Source: Reticulascus tulasneorum (lineage: Eukaryota; Ascomycota; Sordariomycetes; Glomerellales; Reticulascaceae). Taken from it: 64,000 nt of DNA. The first letter of the stretch is position 1. Each line of letters opens with the position of its first letter. Both the position numbers and the translations under genes were made by a program. The DNA lies in contig LSAX01000003.1 in NCBI GenBank assembly GCA_001557505.1, positions 2,356,001 to 2,420,000 of the forward strand, written 5' to 3'. A model generated the notes under the pieces. It was not told the DNA's origin and searched no databases. It saw nothing but the letters and a program-made list of their open reading frames with translations. Positions 1-13,404 of the stretch are shown piece after piece.

Positions 1-103
1 GAATAGCATCCTTGAGCTCCTAGGTATGCCGAATAACGCCCCGCCTACCCCCGTGCCCATACATAGACTTGCCCAGGAAAACGGTAAGGACTCCGCGTCT
101 ACT

Positions 104-2235
104 TCAGTGGTTGCCATTCGTAATCTCTGGCAGCATCTTCCGCTTCTTTCTCGGTTGTTCGTCAAGATTTATGACCCTGTCAACCACCCGAGGACTTGGC
201 TCTGTGGATTTTAGGTCGATTATGCTCACCCGCTTGCCGAGATCGTGCAACCCCTTCAGAACCCCGTCAACTCTCTGAACGAGGAGAGCGTAGTTCGGAT
301 GGAATTGATCCAGATGCGTAATCACCCTGTTGGCCATTTCCTCAGTTGTGAGGTTGTTGTATTGTGAATCGAGGACAGTCCACTGGTGACAGACGAAATC
401 CATCTTTTGTTGGAGCTCGGCCCTTAGCTGCTCTTCCGAGGCCCCTATTCGCTCTCCCAGGGCTTGGAGGCTTTCGTCGACAGTCGACATGCGGGTCTTC
501 ATCGTCGACAGCTCGTCTGAAAGGGCCGAAATTGTAGTTTTCGTATGCTGTAACTCCTGCTGTGAGACTACGTCTTGGTCCGGTTTTCCTTCTAGCTTCT
601 CTATACGAGTATTTTGGATAGCTCTGTCTGCTTCGAGTTCCTTGTGGATACTCTGCACTTTGTTTTCGACAACCGTGAGTTTGCTTTTCAGATTTTCAAA
701 ATCATGAGATGCGACCAACTGCTTTGGCAAGACGTCCCCAGGTGCCCTGACACGACCATCAAGACCCGGTGCGTTAGTCCCAGGATTGTCTCCCACAGAT
801 GCGGGCTGGTAGCCAGAGGAAGACAGGCGGCCTTCACCTGCTTGAAACGCGTTTTCAAGTGCGCTGACACGCTCGTCCGTCGCACCTGCGTCCTTTCGGA
901 GACCGTCTATCATCCCGCCCACCGATTCGATGATACCCTTTTGAGCATTCTTGACACCGTCCACGTACATCTGAGTTTTGCTAAATTGGTCGCGGAGATC
1001 TGACTGTGTTTGCTCATTGTCCCTGATCAGCTTCTGGCATTTTTGGTCAAGTGCCGGCAATCTCGTGGTCACCGCATCGCACGCCTCGTTGACGTGATCG
1101 ACGTCAAGGTCACCTAGAGTGTGCGTATGCTCAGTAACCTTGCTCTGCAGCAAGCCTATGTCCATGTCGTGCTTCTCCACTGCTGACTTCAAGGTTTTCC
1201 AAACCTCGGGATCCGGGGTCGGTTGATGGGAGCTTTCGCGTTGCGCCGATGATGCAGATCTGGCATTGAGCTCGTCGCGCAACTCTTTGATGGCCGTGTG
1301 TTGCTGGTTAGTCAACAGGTGTAGTCTCTCGATCCCCTGTTTGGACTCCATCCGACAGCCCTTCTCCTTCGTTAAATCCACTTGCAGACTCTCAATTTGA
1401 AGTTGAAATCTCTTAAGCTTCTCGTTCGCATCGTTTTGCTGGCTTGTCAACTGGGACTGAAATTTCTGCTCCATTTCGGCCATCTTTTTCTGCCATAGAG
1501 CCTCTATCCGGGCATCCACGTCTGCCGTCGAAGTCGCAGGACTGGGAACAACGGCTATAGCCTGAGATTTCGCTACTTCTTCAGCAGACTTGAGGAGCAG
1601 GGGTTCGTTGAGCTTCAATTTCTGGTCCAGAACTTCGATCTCCCGCTCATCCTTTGCCTGAGCTCGCTTGTAATATTCTGGAACCGAAGGAAATTCGCCA
1701 TGCTTCTGTTTCGTTTTCTCATGCTCCGCCTTTCTTTGCTTCGCGTGGTCCTCGAGTTTGTTTCTTGCCAGCTTGAGAATAGCTCTTTCAGTGAGCTGTT
1801 CTCCGAAATCTATCAGCTTCTTAGCAGCCTCTGATCCCAGGCCACTCGTCGGTATTTTCGCAGCAGGAATCGAGGCGCGTCGTATTGGTGCTGAAAAGAC
1901 AACGGTTAGCTTTTGCTGCGCATCGTCACATGGGGGCAGGTTTTACCCGTTTCTGGGCCGCGATCCGATCGTGGGCCAGTTGGCGGGTTGGTCTTGTGCA
2001 CCGGAGAAGAATAGGACGACGTTCTCTGTGGTTCCTTTGGTGGATTCTCGCGCGTCGGGTGGAAATATCTATCATCTCGTCGGTCCCGATCCCGCTCCCG
2101 ATCCCCGTAAGCGTCGCGCTCACGTTCTCTGTCCCTGTCTCGCCCGACATCCCTGTCTCTTTCCCCGTCCCGCCTGTTTGAATAGTCATAGGAGTTGCGT
2201 CGGCGGTCATCCAGGTCGGCTTTTCTATTCGACAT
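104..2235 (-). CDS. Coiled-coil protein of unknown function
   Basis: I do not recognise the family. Two exons, 2235-1947 and 1890-104, are joined across a 56-nt intron with a GTAAAA donor, a GCTAAC branch site and a TTTTCAG acceptor. The junction is in frame and gives 691 residues. The N-terminal ~70 residues are an Arg/Asp/Glu-rich low-complexity segment (RDRDRERERD), as in RS-like nuclear proteins. Most of the rest is heptad-like, charged, Gln- and Leu-rich sequence that should form long coiled coils. The C-terminus has a basic RKKRK patch that could be a nuclear localisation signal. A nuclear structural or scaffold role is only an inference. The start is the first ATG of the open frame. 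It diverges from RVB2, about 1 kb away. Confidence 0.75.
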
Positions 2236-3283
2236 GTTGTCTCACAGTATGCCGAGAAATGGATCCAAAACTACTGTGGAGCGGAGCTGTGGCACTGGAA
2301 AGTGGATGCGTATCATTTCCAAGCCAAACGAGGTTGGGGTTCAGGTTTCATCCGCACAAACTCTCTGGAGCAGGCAGGCAGAGCAAGTTATAGTGGTGGG
2401 TTGTTCGAATTCAAAGTTTCAGCAGGAGGTAGCTGGAAATGATGGACTAGGCCAAATGCGGCGGCAGGGGCGGAGAGGCTTCTGAAGAAAGAAACTGTGT
2501 GGAAATTGAGCTGGGAGAATGCCCTTTATCTCCCGATTTGCCTTGGCCTGTTGGGTCTGGTTGTGTTGTTGGCGCTAACAATTAATTTCGCGATCCAGTA
2601 GCTCGGGTAGGATCTGCCCCTCCTCACACTGTGAATGTGGGGAAAGTCAGATACGTGGCTGCGATGTACCATGTGAACCTCCCATACAGGAATAATAGTC
2701 ACTCTGTGCAACAGCTCTCATGGGATTTTGGCTGCGACACTGGTACATTCGTATCGGGTGCTGTGCTTGTGTAGGTAGTTTCGGCTCGCCAACGTGGATT
2801 TGTCTGGGGTCTTAAACATGTCGCAGCCCGGAAAGATGGGGAACCAAAAGTTACTTTCTTTCGTTAACGTGCTATGGAAATATAAATGTTGTCACACCAT
2901 ATGCATAATTGACATCCAATATTAAACAGTGAGGAAGAAAAATGGTCTCGAATTAGATTATTCATGTGCCTGATGGGACATGGTCTCGATGGTGCAATTG
3001 TGCACGGAGTTACAAGCGAAGCCTGTACCATTGGTACTGGGAGGCAGCGTATACATAAATACACTTTTTGGTGGCCCCAATGATAGCGGCAGTTGAGCGG
3101 CACTAGGCGCATCTTTAGACGCGCGATTCCTAGAATTCCTAAGCGCCACAGTCTGCAAACGTAAATTGTTTTTGCGGCACCGAGGCCCCAAGAGCTCTAG
3201 GTCATCATCTACTTTTTGCGACTTTCTTCGAGAACAGTGGTGTGATTACAGTCTTTTCTTGCAAGACCGCAACAGATTTAACA
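2236..3283. promoter_or_regulatory. Divergent intergenic region (coiled-coil gene / RVB2)
   Basis: About 1 kb between the two divergent start codons. It should hold both promoters. Short open frames on the minus strand here have no recognisable protein and no splice partners. No RNA gene or repeat was seen. Confidence 0.4.
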
Positions 3284-4813
<1,530 letters not shown>

Positions 4814-5003
4814 ATGGGCGGGTTTGAGTTCGGCGTTTTGGGCAGTAAAAGTGGCGTGGCCAAACAGGAAATGTGATAGAATCTGTACCATATCTGGGAT
4901 CGCGAAGATACCAGTAATCTGCAATGCTTTTTTTGCTCCTTTTGCTTACATTTGACCTTGCTTCTTTTCTTTTTATGGCCCAGTTTACGCGGGCTTTCGA
5001 CCT

Positions 5004-6413
5004 CTACAAGAAGGTGGCTATCCTATCCCAAACACCGTCCTCCCCCACGGGTTTGAACTCTACACCTTCGCCAAAGTAACCTGCGTCCTGCCAGGCTTTC
5101 ATGGTCGCTCCGTCAAATGGCCCTTGTTTGTCGGCGCCATCCCGTCCGTCAACCCACCGATATTCCCACATCTTAGAAGCCGCAGGCCGGACCTCATCGT
5201 CGTCTTCCTTTGCTGGCTCGACCCACTCTTCTCCCGTCTCCCTTTGCCACTCCCGGATGAGCATTTCTCTTTCTTCGTCGTAAATCTCAGCCCTGTCCCG
5301 ACTCAGAAGCTTGTCTGCCGCATCCGTGATCTCGTTGATTGCTTCGTTTATCCGTATTTGCACCGGGTCCTCCTCAGGCTGCTCTGTGTCGATGTCCATG
5401 CCATTCGTCCCCTGCTTCTGCTTCTTTAGCTTCCACTTTGGGACCTTCTTCGTTTTTGTTTGGCCCTTTGCCAACCTCGCCAGAGCTTCCAGGGACGTCT
5501 CGCCCTTCTCTAACCGCAGTATGAGCACCTTCAGGAGATCGGTCGTGAGAATACTGTCATTCTCCATACGTAGTCTCCGTGCTTCAGCCTCTCGCTTTTC
5601 GTGCGCCGCAGCTGCTTTCTTCATATCTTTCTTGCTGACACCATCAAGCCACTTATCGTGGACCGCATCTTTGTCTGCTGCTTTCCTGATGAAATTCCCC
5701 TGCTCGTCAAATCTGCCTTCTTCTTGCTCCTGCTTCATGTTGAATGCTTCAACCTTTGGCGCATTGCGCTTAAGGCCACCGGCGCCGACCTCTTCGTCGA
5801 TACCCTCCTCCTGAACAGCCAGCTCCCGCTCTTCTTCATCATCACTGCTTTCTTGGTCGTCTAGCCGGACTTGGCCGCCGCTTTTACTCCTTAGATCTTG
5901 TCCTTCAATCTTTGTTTCGTCTAGAAAACGAACTTCCTTGCTCTTCTTTCGCGCTGCCAGCGATTCGGGATCGTTTTCGCCGTCGCCACCATTGTCATCA
6001 CCGTCATCCTCCCCGGCAAACATATCGTCGTCGTCGTCATCGTCTTTAGCCGCAGGTTTCCCACTCGCACCACGGCTCTTGGCATCGTAGTTGTCCAGTT
6101 GATCAAGGATGTTAGCGTCGCCTTTCGTGGTCTTGTGCCTCACTTCGGCCCGCACGTTGAATGTCTCATTATCCGAATCGCTGTCATAGCCGTCGAGGTT
6201 CACGGCGCCTCGCTTCGTTGCTCCGCCGACGCCAATAACGTCGGCCTCGAGGATCGCATCTTCCTCTGGAGCATCCGCAGCTAGAGCGGAGGGGTTTCGT
6301 ACGTCAAACTTGACTTTCTTAGATTCGGGGCCGTCTTCGTCGTCGTGGTGGTGCGTACGTGCGAAATTCTCCCCCTCTCGTTTTGGCCGGGCTGCCGAAT
6401 GTCTGGACGCCAT
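5004..6413 (-). CDS. LIN1: GYF-domain protein, LIN1/CD2BP2 (U5 snRNP-associated)
   Basis: Single exon, 469 residues. The C-terminal ~60 residues form a GYF domain: WEYRW, then GPFDG, then the GYFGEGVEF block. This domain binds proline-rich ligands, in this family on U5 snRNP 52K/Prp8-linked proteins. The N-terminal half is acidic and low-complexity with long Asp runs, plus the NLDGYDSDSD and KKSKEVRFLD-type segments typical of the Lin1/CD2BP2 family. A nuclear role in tri-snRNP biogenesis follows from the family. Head-to-head with UFD1, the two start codons being about 450 bp apart. Confidence 0.9.
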   Translation of the reverse strand: MASRHSAARPKREGENFARTHHHDDEDGPESKKVKFDVRNPSALAADAPEEDAILEADVIGVGGATKRGAVNLDGYDSDSDNETFNVRAEVRHKTTKGDANILDQLDNYDAKSRGASGKPAAKDDDDDDDMFAGEDDGDDNGGDGENDPESLAARKKSKEVRFLDETKIEGQDLRSKSGGQVRLDDQESSDDEEERELAVQEEGIDEEVGAGGLKRNAPKVEAFNMKQEQEEGRFDEQGNFIRKAADKDAVHDKWLDGVSKKDMKKAAAAHEKREAEARRLRMENDSILTTDLLKVLILRLEKGETSLEALARLAKGQTKTKKVPKWKLKKQKQGTNGMDIDTEQPEEDPVQIRINEAINEITDAADKLLSRDRAEIYDEEREMLIREWQRETGEEWVEPAKEDDDEVRPAASKMWEYRWVDGRDGADKQGPFDGATMKAWQDAGYFGEGVEFKPVGEDGVWDRIATFL

Positions 6414-6866
6414 GGCGAAGAATTGCAGGCCGTCTTTGGTGTCGAGCGAGGCTAGGCCCGTCCAAATATGAATGCCAGAATGAAGTCTGGGGGGGAGCTC
6501 CAGTAACTTTGAAGCTTTATCGGCCCCGGTAAAATGCTTTGTAGAGGTACCAGATCTAAGGCGTGTTACGCATGCAAGAACAAGTGGTTGTACAAGCCCC
6601 AGAACGAAGCTATTGCCCCTCCCCAGTGGAACCTGAGCGAACTTCAGTGGCTTTCGTCATGCAGTCAGTTGCCTTAATTAGCTCCTGCCCCACGTCACGT
6701 ACAAGAAAGTCCGCCATCCGCCTCAACTCGTGTTTCCTTACCGCAACCGAACATAATCTTTGGTCGAGTTCGCCAAATTCCCATATATTCTAACGGGCGC
6801 GCTTTTAAGAAACCTTCAAGGCCCCTCAAAATCATTTCAGAAACACCGAGAAGAGCCGCATCCAAG
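6414..6866. promoter_or_regulatory. Bidirectional promoter region LIN1 / UFD1
   Basis: A 453-bp gap between divergent start codons. It should serve both genes. No strong TATA element or repeat was seen. Confidence 0.4.
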
Positions 6867-8155
6867 ATGGTAAGCTGCATGTCCTGCATCTAGATCCTGT
6901 CTCTAGACCTGCCTTTGGACCGTGCCTGATCTAACTAACTCACGAAGTCACAGTTCGGCTTCAACCCCAGCGATGCTGATATGTATCAGTTCGCTCGTGG
7001 TGGCCGTCGACCGGTCATTCAGCGCTTCGACGAGTACTACCGATGCTACCCCATGGTGATGGCGCCTGGCCCCGAACGTCCAGAGCTCAACTACGGATCC
7101 AAGATCCTGCTGCCCGCCTCTGCCCTTGACAAGGTCTCGAAGCTTCACGTGCAGTGGCCTCTCCTCATGGAAATCGTGAACGGCGAGAAGGGAAAACACT
7201 CTCATGCTGGTGTTCTAGAGTTCGTAGCTCAGGAAGGAAGGGCATACCTCCCCCACTGGGTTCGTTCCGCCTCTCCCGCGTCCGACGACCGCGAGCTTTG
7301 GTAGCTAATAAGCAGCAGATGATGGAAACATGCGGCTTGGATGTTGGCGATATGATTCAAGTCAAGTCGACGTCCCTAGAGCTTGCCAGAATGGTGAAAC
7401 TACAGCCGCAATCTGTCAACTTCCTCGAGATCACCGACCCCAAGGCCGTGCTAGAGAAGGCATTTAGGAACTTTGCCGCTCTCACCAAAGGGGATGTGTT
7501 CAACTTCGAGTACAACGACGAGGTCTACTATGTTGCAGTGCTGGATGTCAAACCAGAGACAGAAAAGATGGGAGTTAGTTTGATCGAGACCGATGTGTCC
7601 GTGGACTTTGCACCTCCAGTTGGATACGTGGAGCCGGAAAGGCAGGCTCGCGGAAGTGGAACAAGCACGCCAAGAAGCACACGGGGCGGACTTCCGGCCG
7701 GCGGATTGTTGCATAACCAAGGCACGATGGCTCAGTCCATTAATTACGGTGCCATAGCTCCTTCGGCAACCGCCGCCAACTCATCACATTTCTATGGTGA
7801 GGGCCAAAGGCTTACAGCCAAGAAAGGCAGCAAAGCACCAACCCCAAAGCCAGCCACGCCTGTTGCTGGAACATCTACCAACCCCACCGCTGTTCTCCCG
7901 CGCCGGACAAACGGACCGATGCCCCTTCGATTAGCACCAAACAAGCTCTTCTTTGGCTACGAAATCAAGCCAGTCAAGACAGAAGCCGACAAGGAAAGAG
8001 AGAAGGAAAATGCCAACCGGCCACACTTTGCTGGTCAAGGTCAGAGTCTGCGAGGGGCGGTAAAACGGAAGGGTGACACAGAGGAGAAGCCAAAGACGAC
8101 GGACAAGAAGGGACCTATTGATGGACGCAGATTGGACGGCCGCAAACCCAAATGA
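6867..8155 (+). CDS. UFD1: Ubiquitin fusion degradation protein 1
   Basis: Cofactor of Cdc48/p97 with Npl4; it binds polyubiquitin in ERAD and proteasome delivery. Exons are 6867-6869 (the ATG alone), 6954-7259 and 7319-8155, giving 381 residues. The double-psi beta-barrel UT3 domain fills about residues 5-200 (RFDEYYRCYP, ILLPASALDKV, KAVLEKAFRNFA). The C-terminal part is disordered and has an SHP-like Cdc48-binding box, FAGQGQSLRG, near its end. The second intron has a non-consensus GTTCGT donor and ends in a tandem CAGCAG. Using the first CAG would add one Gln (382 residues). The initiator Met is encoded alone in exon 1, so the 5' end would be missed without splicing. Confidence 0.95.
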
Positions 8156-8911
8156 TCTGCCACATCTGTTCATAATTCGGTGGCGTTGTAGGTTCTTATA
8201 TGGCGAAACGGTTATCATAAATAGGGGCCCGTCAGGACTAGGTAATAGACTGGCTTTTTGCTAATATGACTCACTCCCAAGTCTTGCTCAATCTCATGAC
8301 ATTTAATTGCCAGGGTTGCGTCTCTGGTATATCGCAGTGCGAATTCTTTTTTTTTCGTTATTGTAGCTATACCTTCCATCGATCCTTGCTAAGTAGTTGG
8401 CACAACGATCTTCGGCAACCGCGAATGTAAGTTGAGAAAGTCGACGAGTCACTTGGTACCTGTCACCATCCGCCGCATGAGTACTTCAGCATGTTGACGA
8501 CTTTACTCCTAGTCAGGACTACCAGTTAGGCTCGAAGATGACCATCACCTTTTAGCCATATTACATTCAGCTGAGAACGTTGCGTGACTAAGTCGATGCT
8601 CTAGACGGATTATGTGGCTGGACAGCATGAACTAATCAATAGACGAACAAGATCACAGTCGAAAGCTCTGTATTTCGTAGAGTGAAATTTTATCTAGCAA
8701 AGACCGGATCTCTCTTGTTTCCTCCAAGTTCCCAGAGTTGGCCGAAATGTTGGGCCGTATGATCAAAAAGAGCAGGTGCTTCAAAAAGAACAGAGTAGGA
8801 CTCCATGTGTGTCACTCAAAAACATCATCCCTGTGATCGATACTAATCCGGGTCCGGCTATGACTGCCATCATTTGGCTTTCTCGATTCACGTATGAGTC
8901 GAATGAGGAAC
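8156..8911. other. Intergenic 3' region between UFD1 and Myb-like gene A
   Basis: Convergent intergenic stretch of about 750 bp. I see nothing in it beyond presumed 3' untranslated and terminator sequence. Confidence 0.4.
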
Positions 8912-9537
8912 CTACATCTCGCTGTGGGAAGTAATGCATTAGCCGTTGGTGGTCGAGATAAGCTTGAATTGAATAGACTTACGGTTCATCCTCCTCCTTG
9001 GTAGCCTCATGTTCCTCGGCTTCGGGAGAAGGAACCTTGGCCTTCTTGGCCGGCTTCTTCTTAGCAGGAGTTCGAGCCTTCTTAGCCGGGTTCTGCTCCA
9101 GATCCGAGCCATCCTCAACATCGTCATCAGCACTCTTCTTGGGTCGGCCGCGACCGCGCTTCTTGGCCGAGGTGGCTTTTGCACTAGCGGTGGCAGTGGT
9201 TGCAGCAGTGGCATCATCGCCAGCAGCATTAGCAGCATCGCCGCCAGTGGCCTGTCGTCGCTCCTTGAACTCTTTCATGGTGACCTTGGACCAATGCTGG
9301 CTGAGACAGAGCAGGGTTGAATGTTAGAGGAGCTGGGAGATACAATAATATTGACACCATTGAATGATGCGGCAGTACTTACTTGAGAGCCTCCTTGGTG
9401 AAGGTATATCCCCAGGCTGTCATCAGCTCGTGGGCCTTGTTCCAGTTGACTTTGATGGTGTTACCCTCTTCGGGGAAACAAACGGCCATGATGAGGTCGC
9501 GATTGCTGTCAGCATTCCAGACTTTTTCGCCAGGCAT
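8912..9537 (-). CDS. Myb/SANT-like AT-hook protein, cluster member A
   Basis: Exons 9537-9383, 9300-8983 and 8921-8912 give 160 residues. The N-terminal ~65 residues are a helical Myb-like module: KVWNADSNRDL, then VNWNKAHELM, then EALNQHW. The intron falls in phase 2 just before the QHW recognition helix, as in members B and E. Residues ~98-106 are an AT-hook core (RGRGRPKK), followed by Ala/Lys repeats and an acidic tail. The last exon adds only three complete codons before the stop; without splicing the protein would stop one codon past the donor. A leader intron is likely upstream (donor at 9891, CATAG acceptor at 9556). Role inferred: chromatin or DNA binding at AT-rich sites in the nucleus. 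No target is known. Confidence 0.8.
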
Positions 9538-11960
9538 GTTGGGCAAGTAGGTTGACTATGTAGTATTGTCAGTCAGCGGTCTGGATGGCTACTATTAGGC
9601 CTCGTTGAGAGTCAAAGATAAAGGAAAAGAGGTGGAGGTGGCCAAGTTCGGGGATGGTACTGAACCGTTATGGAAGTAGGCAGTTGAAGGACTAACGGAG
9701 GCCGAGGTGATCAAGGAAGTGATTGGCGAGGTGAAGTCAAGGCGGAGAGTATGAAAAGATCAGAGAACTGCACTGGCCAAGCCGATATTCAGGGAGAGAA
9801 GGGTGTGTAGGAAGATAGGGATGATGCCATGGCCATAGGCATGATATGATCGATCATGCTGGAATGCAAGCCCAAGTCTCGAGATACTTACTTTTTTGGC
9901 TGGATCTTTGTGTAAGGTAAAAGATTCAGAGATATAGAGCAGTGAGTCCCTACTAAGTAGAAGAAAAAGTTGGAAAGTTGGGCTTGTGGAAGACAAGCAG
10001 AGGATGTGTGAGAGTTGTGTGGTGGAGAGAAAGGAGCTCTTTGGAAAAGCTGGCTTTTATGAAATTTGGAAAGCATGCTAACTGCAGTAGGACGGGAAAG
10101 AGGTAGACAAATCGCGGCGAGGGTGGTGAAGGGGTTCTCGCCTCGACAGTTTGATAACTCAGTCCAGGCTGCGACTTGAATGGAGGAAGTAAAACGCGTG
10201 ATCGAGTGGATGGTTACAGAGTACTCGCCTCGATAGTAAGTTAGCACCCATATTATCTACAGCTAGTGCAAAACAACAAACTATTTGTGTTAGATGTGAC
10301 CCTAACTTATAGATTCAAAGACAGAGATCGACTAAGAAGCTGTGCGGATGAGGAGTCTAGACTCGCAGATCCCAGAGTTCTTCGTCCAATATATGATACC
10401 CATCCTACCTCAACACTGGATTGCACTTTTCACTGACAACAACGTACTTGAGATTACTTCGCAGCTTCACTGCATGCCTCGTATACTCTCTCTGCCATGA
10501 CGAACGGCGTTCTCTTAAATGAATGATTGGGGTATATATTGGGTATGCCAGGCGGTTTCGTCTGTGTATCGAAACTCTCTTATCTAAGTAGGTGTTCATG
10601 ACGGGCCTGTATATACCATAGAGGATCTAAAGCTGCGTACGTTAATTTAATTTGTTCCATGTTAATCTCATTCGACCGCAGCCAACAGAGATTTCCCAGA
10701 CTTTCATCGCCAATGGTAATCCATGAACACAATGTTAGAATTTCATTTCCCAGTCTTTTGTTAACAGTTTCATGAGTTCCGGTAACAGGTAGTAAATCTT
10801 GTAGCTGAATGACACATTATTAGACTTCCAACTCGCTCTTTGACGACAGGTATATTGTGCGATACCATACCCACCTCTAAACAAGAAATTGAGAACACAG
10901 TTTTAGATGAACCAGAACATTCTCCTGACGGATCTTCATCTCTCGGGAGTTTCCATTCGCTCTTGTGGAGTTGCGCCAAGTGAGAGCGATTCCATTGATG
11001 GGCATATGAGAGACAAGCATAGTGACGCGGTTCAAGACCAAAACCTCACATAAATGCCACAAAAGCCTGGAAAGTATGAACGATAATATTCGAGATATAT
11101 GCTTCACAAGATAACATGGAAGAAAGGGGTTCATGGTGAGTGGTGGTTACGAGAACTGTTAACAACCGCTAGACATCAGCTATTTCCGCGGATACATATC
11201 CTGCAGGTCAGAGCTAGAATCCACTACAATGTTTCAGAGCAGGTACTGCAGTTGATCCTGTAGTAGGTTGAAGCATTCATTCCGTCTGGTTATCCGCTGA
11301 ATGAATGACATGCTGAGGCGGAAATGCTCGGACGGAAGTGTTCAGACGGAAGTGTTCGGACGGATGTGTTCAGACGGGAGTTACAAATCATGTTTAAATG
11401 TCAGAGTTGCGGAAGAGACGTCATTATTTTAATATCTTGCCTGGGGACGGCCACAATCGCATGGCGTTTCGTAGCTATACTTGGTGGGGGATATGGAAGG
11501 AAGGAGACCTGATGATTTGAACAGGTTCGTGTAGGCTATGGTTTTGGCTGCCATGCCTAGGGGAGCGATCACTCCAGTTTGGGTAGCTCAATCTCTACAC
11601 TTGGCACTGGGAAATGGGCAAGTAGTGGCAACCATGAAGATTTGAGAGAATGCAAGGTGCTTTTATTGAAAGCCCCTGCTAACACACTCTCTCGATATTT
11701 TCAGACGCCTTAGGGGCTGTGTCACTGTCCAGCAAACCCTTCCAAAACTATAGCAAAGTGCAGTGAGGTGAAACTATCAGGAATGATGGCGATGTGGAGA
11801 AAGAAGAATGGCATCCAGCAGCCAGTGTGTTCATGATCAGGGATCAAGAACGACGCATCCAAGCCAGTTCCGAAGAAATCCATATCAGCCCTTTCCAGTC
11901 CCCATGTTCACTTCCAGAAAGCTCTCCGTAGGAGAATAGATGAGGTCGTGGTGAGAAAGT
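9538..11960. other. Gene-poor region with leader of member A
   Basis: The right part of this 2.4 kb is 3' flank of member B. The left part carries the pyrimidine-rich promoter and a probable 336-nt 5' leader intron (9891-9556) of member A. Short open frames between 10.4 and 11.5 kb show no family match. A degenerate 14-bp tandem repeat lies at 11328-11381. Confidence 0.4.
11328..11381. repeat. Short tandem repeat, 14-bp unit, about 4 copies
   Basis: Three full 14-bp units (tcrgacggawgtgt) start at 11328, 11342 and 11356, and a fourth diverged one follows at 11370. Units differ at one or two sites. Non-coding. Confidence 0.85.
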
Positions 11961-12645
11961 TTAGATCTCTCCCAACAAATAATCCTCCTCGCTGATGGGG
12001 ATGAGCTCCTCGTCAGTAAGGTTCTCATCCTTGAGACTAAGGGAAGGCGCAATGTTAGTCTTCATACGAATGTAATTAGTGAGGTGTAGGCTCACGAAGA
12101 ATCCATAGCAGCGTCGGAATTATTGGGAGGAGTCTCTAGATCCTCTTCCTTTTCCTTTTTGGCGCTGGAAGGATTTCGAAGTGTTAGTCCACTGTGGCAC
12201 GAGGATAGAGTAATGAGTAATGAACTTACGTCACCTTCTTCTTGGCGGACCGAGGCTTCTTGGTAGGCGTCTCGAGGTCTTCTTCGTCCTCTTCAGCAGC
12301 GCCCTTTCGCTTGCGAGGAGTGGCCTTCTTGGAAGACGAGGGTCGCGGAGTATTGCCAGCAGAAGTGGCAGGGGTTGCACCACCTTCCTTCTTCTGGAGC
12401 TTCGCAATGTGCTGCCTGTATAATTTTCCTGTCAGTAAAATAACCAAGATCAAATGTACAGACAAACAGTGCAGTAGGATATTGTAATACGTGACAGCTC
12501 TTGCAGTATAGCTGTAGCCTTTCTCATGGACTCTTGCCAAGACCTGATCCCACTGCTCCTTGGTGGGCCGAAGTATAGGCAGGAGCGCAATGAGCAGATC
12601 GGCGTGAGCCTTATCGTCCCACTTGGTGGCATCGGGGACAGGCAT
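11961..12645 (-). CDS. Myb/SANT-like protein, cluster member B
   Basis: Four exons, 12645-12491, 12415-12230, 12164-12096 and 12036-11961, give 161 residues with every junction in frame. The N-terminal module runs TKWDDKAHADLL, then KEQWDQVLARVHEKGYSYT, then QHIAKLQKK. The phase-2 intron is again just before QH; exon 1 is 155 nt, as in member A. The linker is Lys/Pro/Ser-rich (KATPRKRKG, KKPRSAKKK) and the tail acidic, ending YLLGEI. Two further first exons of the same type (members C and D) lie upstream with no downstream exons of their own, so exons 2-4 here may be shared. Nuclear DNA or chromatin binding is inferred from the fold only. Confidence 0.8.
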
Positions 12646-12991
12646 TTTGCTTGGTGCAACGGTTACAGGCTGACGACGTAGAGAAATGTTTGTGGGAAGG
12701 TAGTGGTGAAAGATGTTTGTCGACAATGTCAGAAGAGCAGCGAAGATGGTGACGTGAGGTGAAAAATAGAAGGAAATTTTGGAGAAGTCCGGATGAGTAG
12801 GGAAAAGGAATGCAAAAGCTAACTGAAGGCAGAATGTGTGGTAGGGAAGGATGACATCGCTTTGGGAGACAAGATGAGGAAAGGGTGAGAAAGTGTGATA
12901 TCCAGAGGACTTCCAGTCGAGCATAAGTTGGTATACACCATCAGACTGGTGAAAGTGAAGGGAATGAGATCTGAGCACTGGAGAATCCTAC

Positions 12992-13149
12992 CGCAGAGCG
13001 CTAGCAGTGAAAGTATAGCCCTGGTCAGCCAGCTTTTCCATGATGAGTTCCCAATCCGGGTTACCAATCTTGACCGTGGTCATGATCGCAACGAGGATGT
13101 CCTCGTGGACGCCTGAATCCCACTTCATCAAATTTCTGCTAGGTGCCAT
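12992..13149 (-). CDS. Member C: orphan Myb-like first exon
   Basis: Open exon of 158 nt starting at ATG 13149 and encoding 52 codons plus two bases, with the family pattern KWDSGVHEDIL, then NPDWELIMEKLADQGYTFT, then SALR. It ends at a good donor (CG|GTAGGA) in the same phase 2 as members A, B and E. The next 340 bp towards member B hold no QH-type second exon; they look like the pyrimidine-rich promoter of B. If spliced to the member B acceptor at 12416/12415, it reads R-QHIAKLQ in frame and matches the family consensus better than exon 1 of B. Unspliced, it stops at once as a 53-residue peptide. It may be an alternative first exon, a microprotein gene or a relic. Confidence 0.6.
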
Positions 13150-13404
13150 TGTGGAATCGTATGAAGGTAGAGAATGGACTGAATTCCGACGAGGATGAAG
13201 AAAGTATGACGGATGACCGAGATGAATGTAGATTTGGAAATCAGGGAGAATGTGTAGGAGGGAGTGTGTTGGAAGAAGTGTGTAGAAGGGAGGGAGTGGT
13301 GGAGGTCAAATGGGGCAGGAGGAATTTAAAGCAAGCAGAGTATGAACAGGATACGCAACAACAGGAAAACATTGAATCAAGACGAATCTGTGTGGTCCAC
13401 CTAC

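Noticed and set aside
5101..6284. Several plus-strand open frames of 60-167 codons
   Set aside because: They are antisense shadows of the LIN1-like coding sequence, made open by its Asp/Glu/Lys-rich codons.
9888..10247. 119-codon minus-strand frame upstream of member A
   Set aside because: Pyrimidine-rich leader composition, and a GTAAGT donor at its end fits a 5' leader intron better than a protein.
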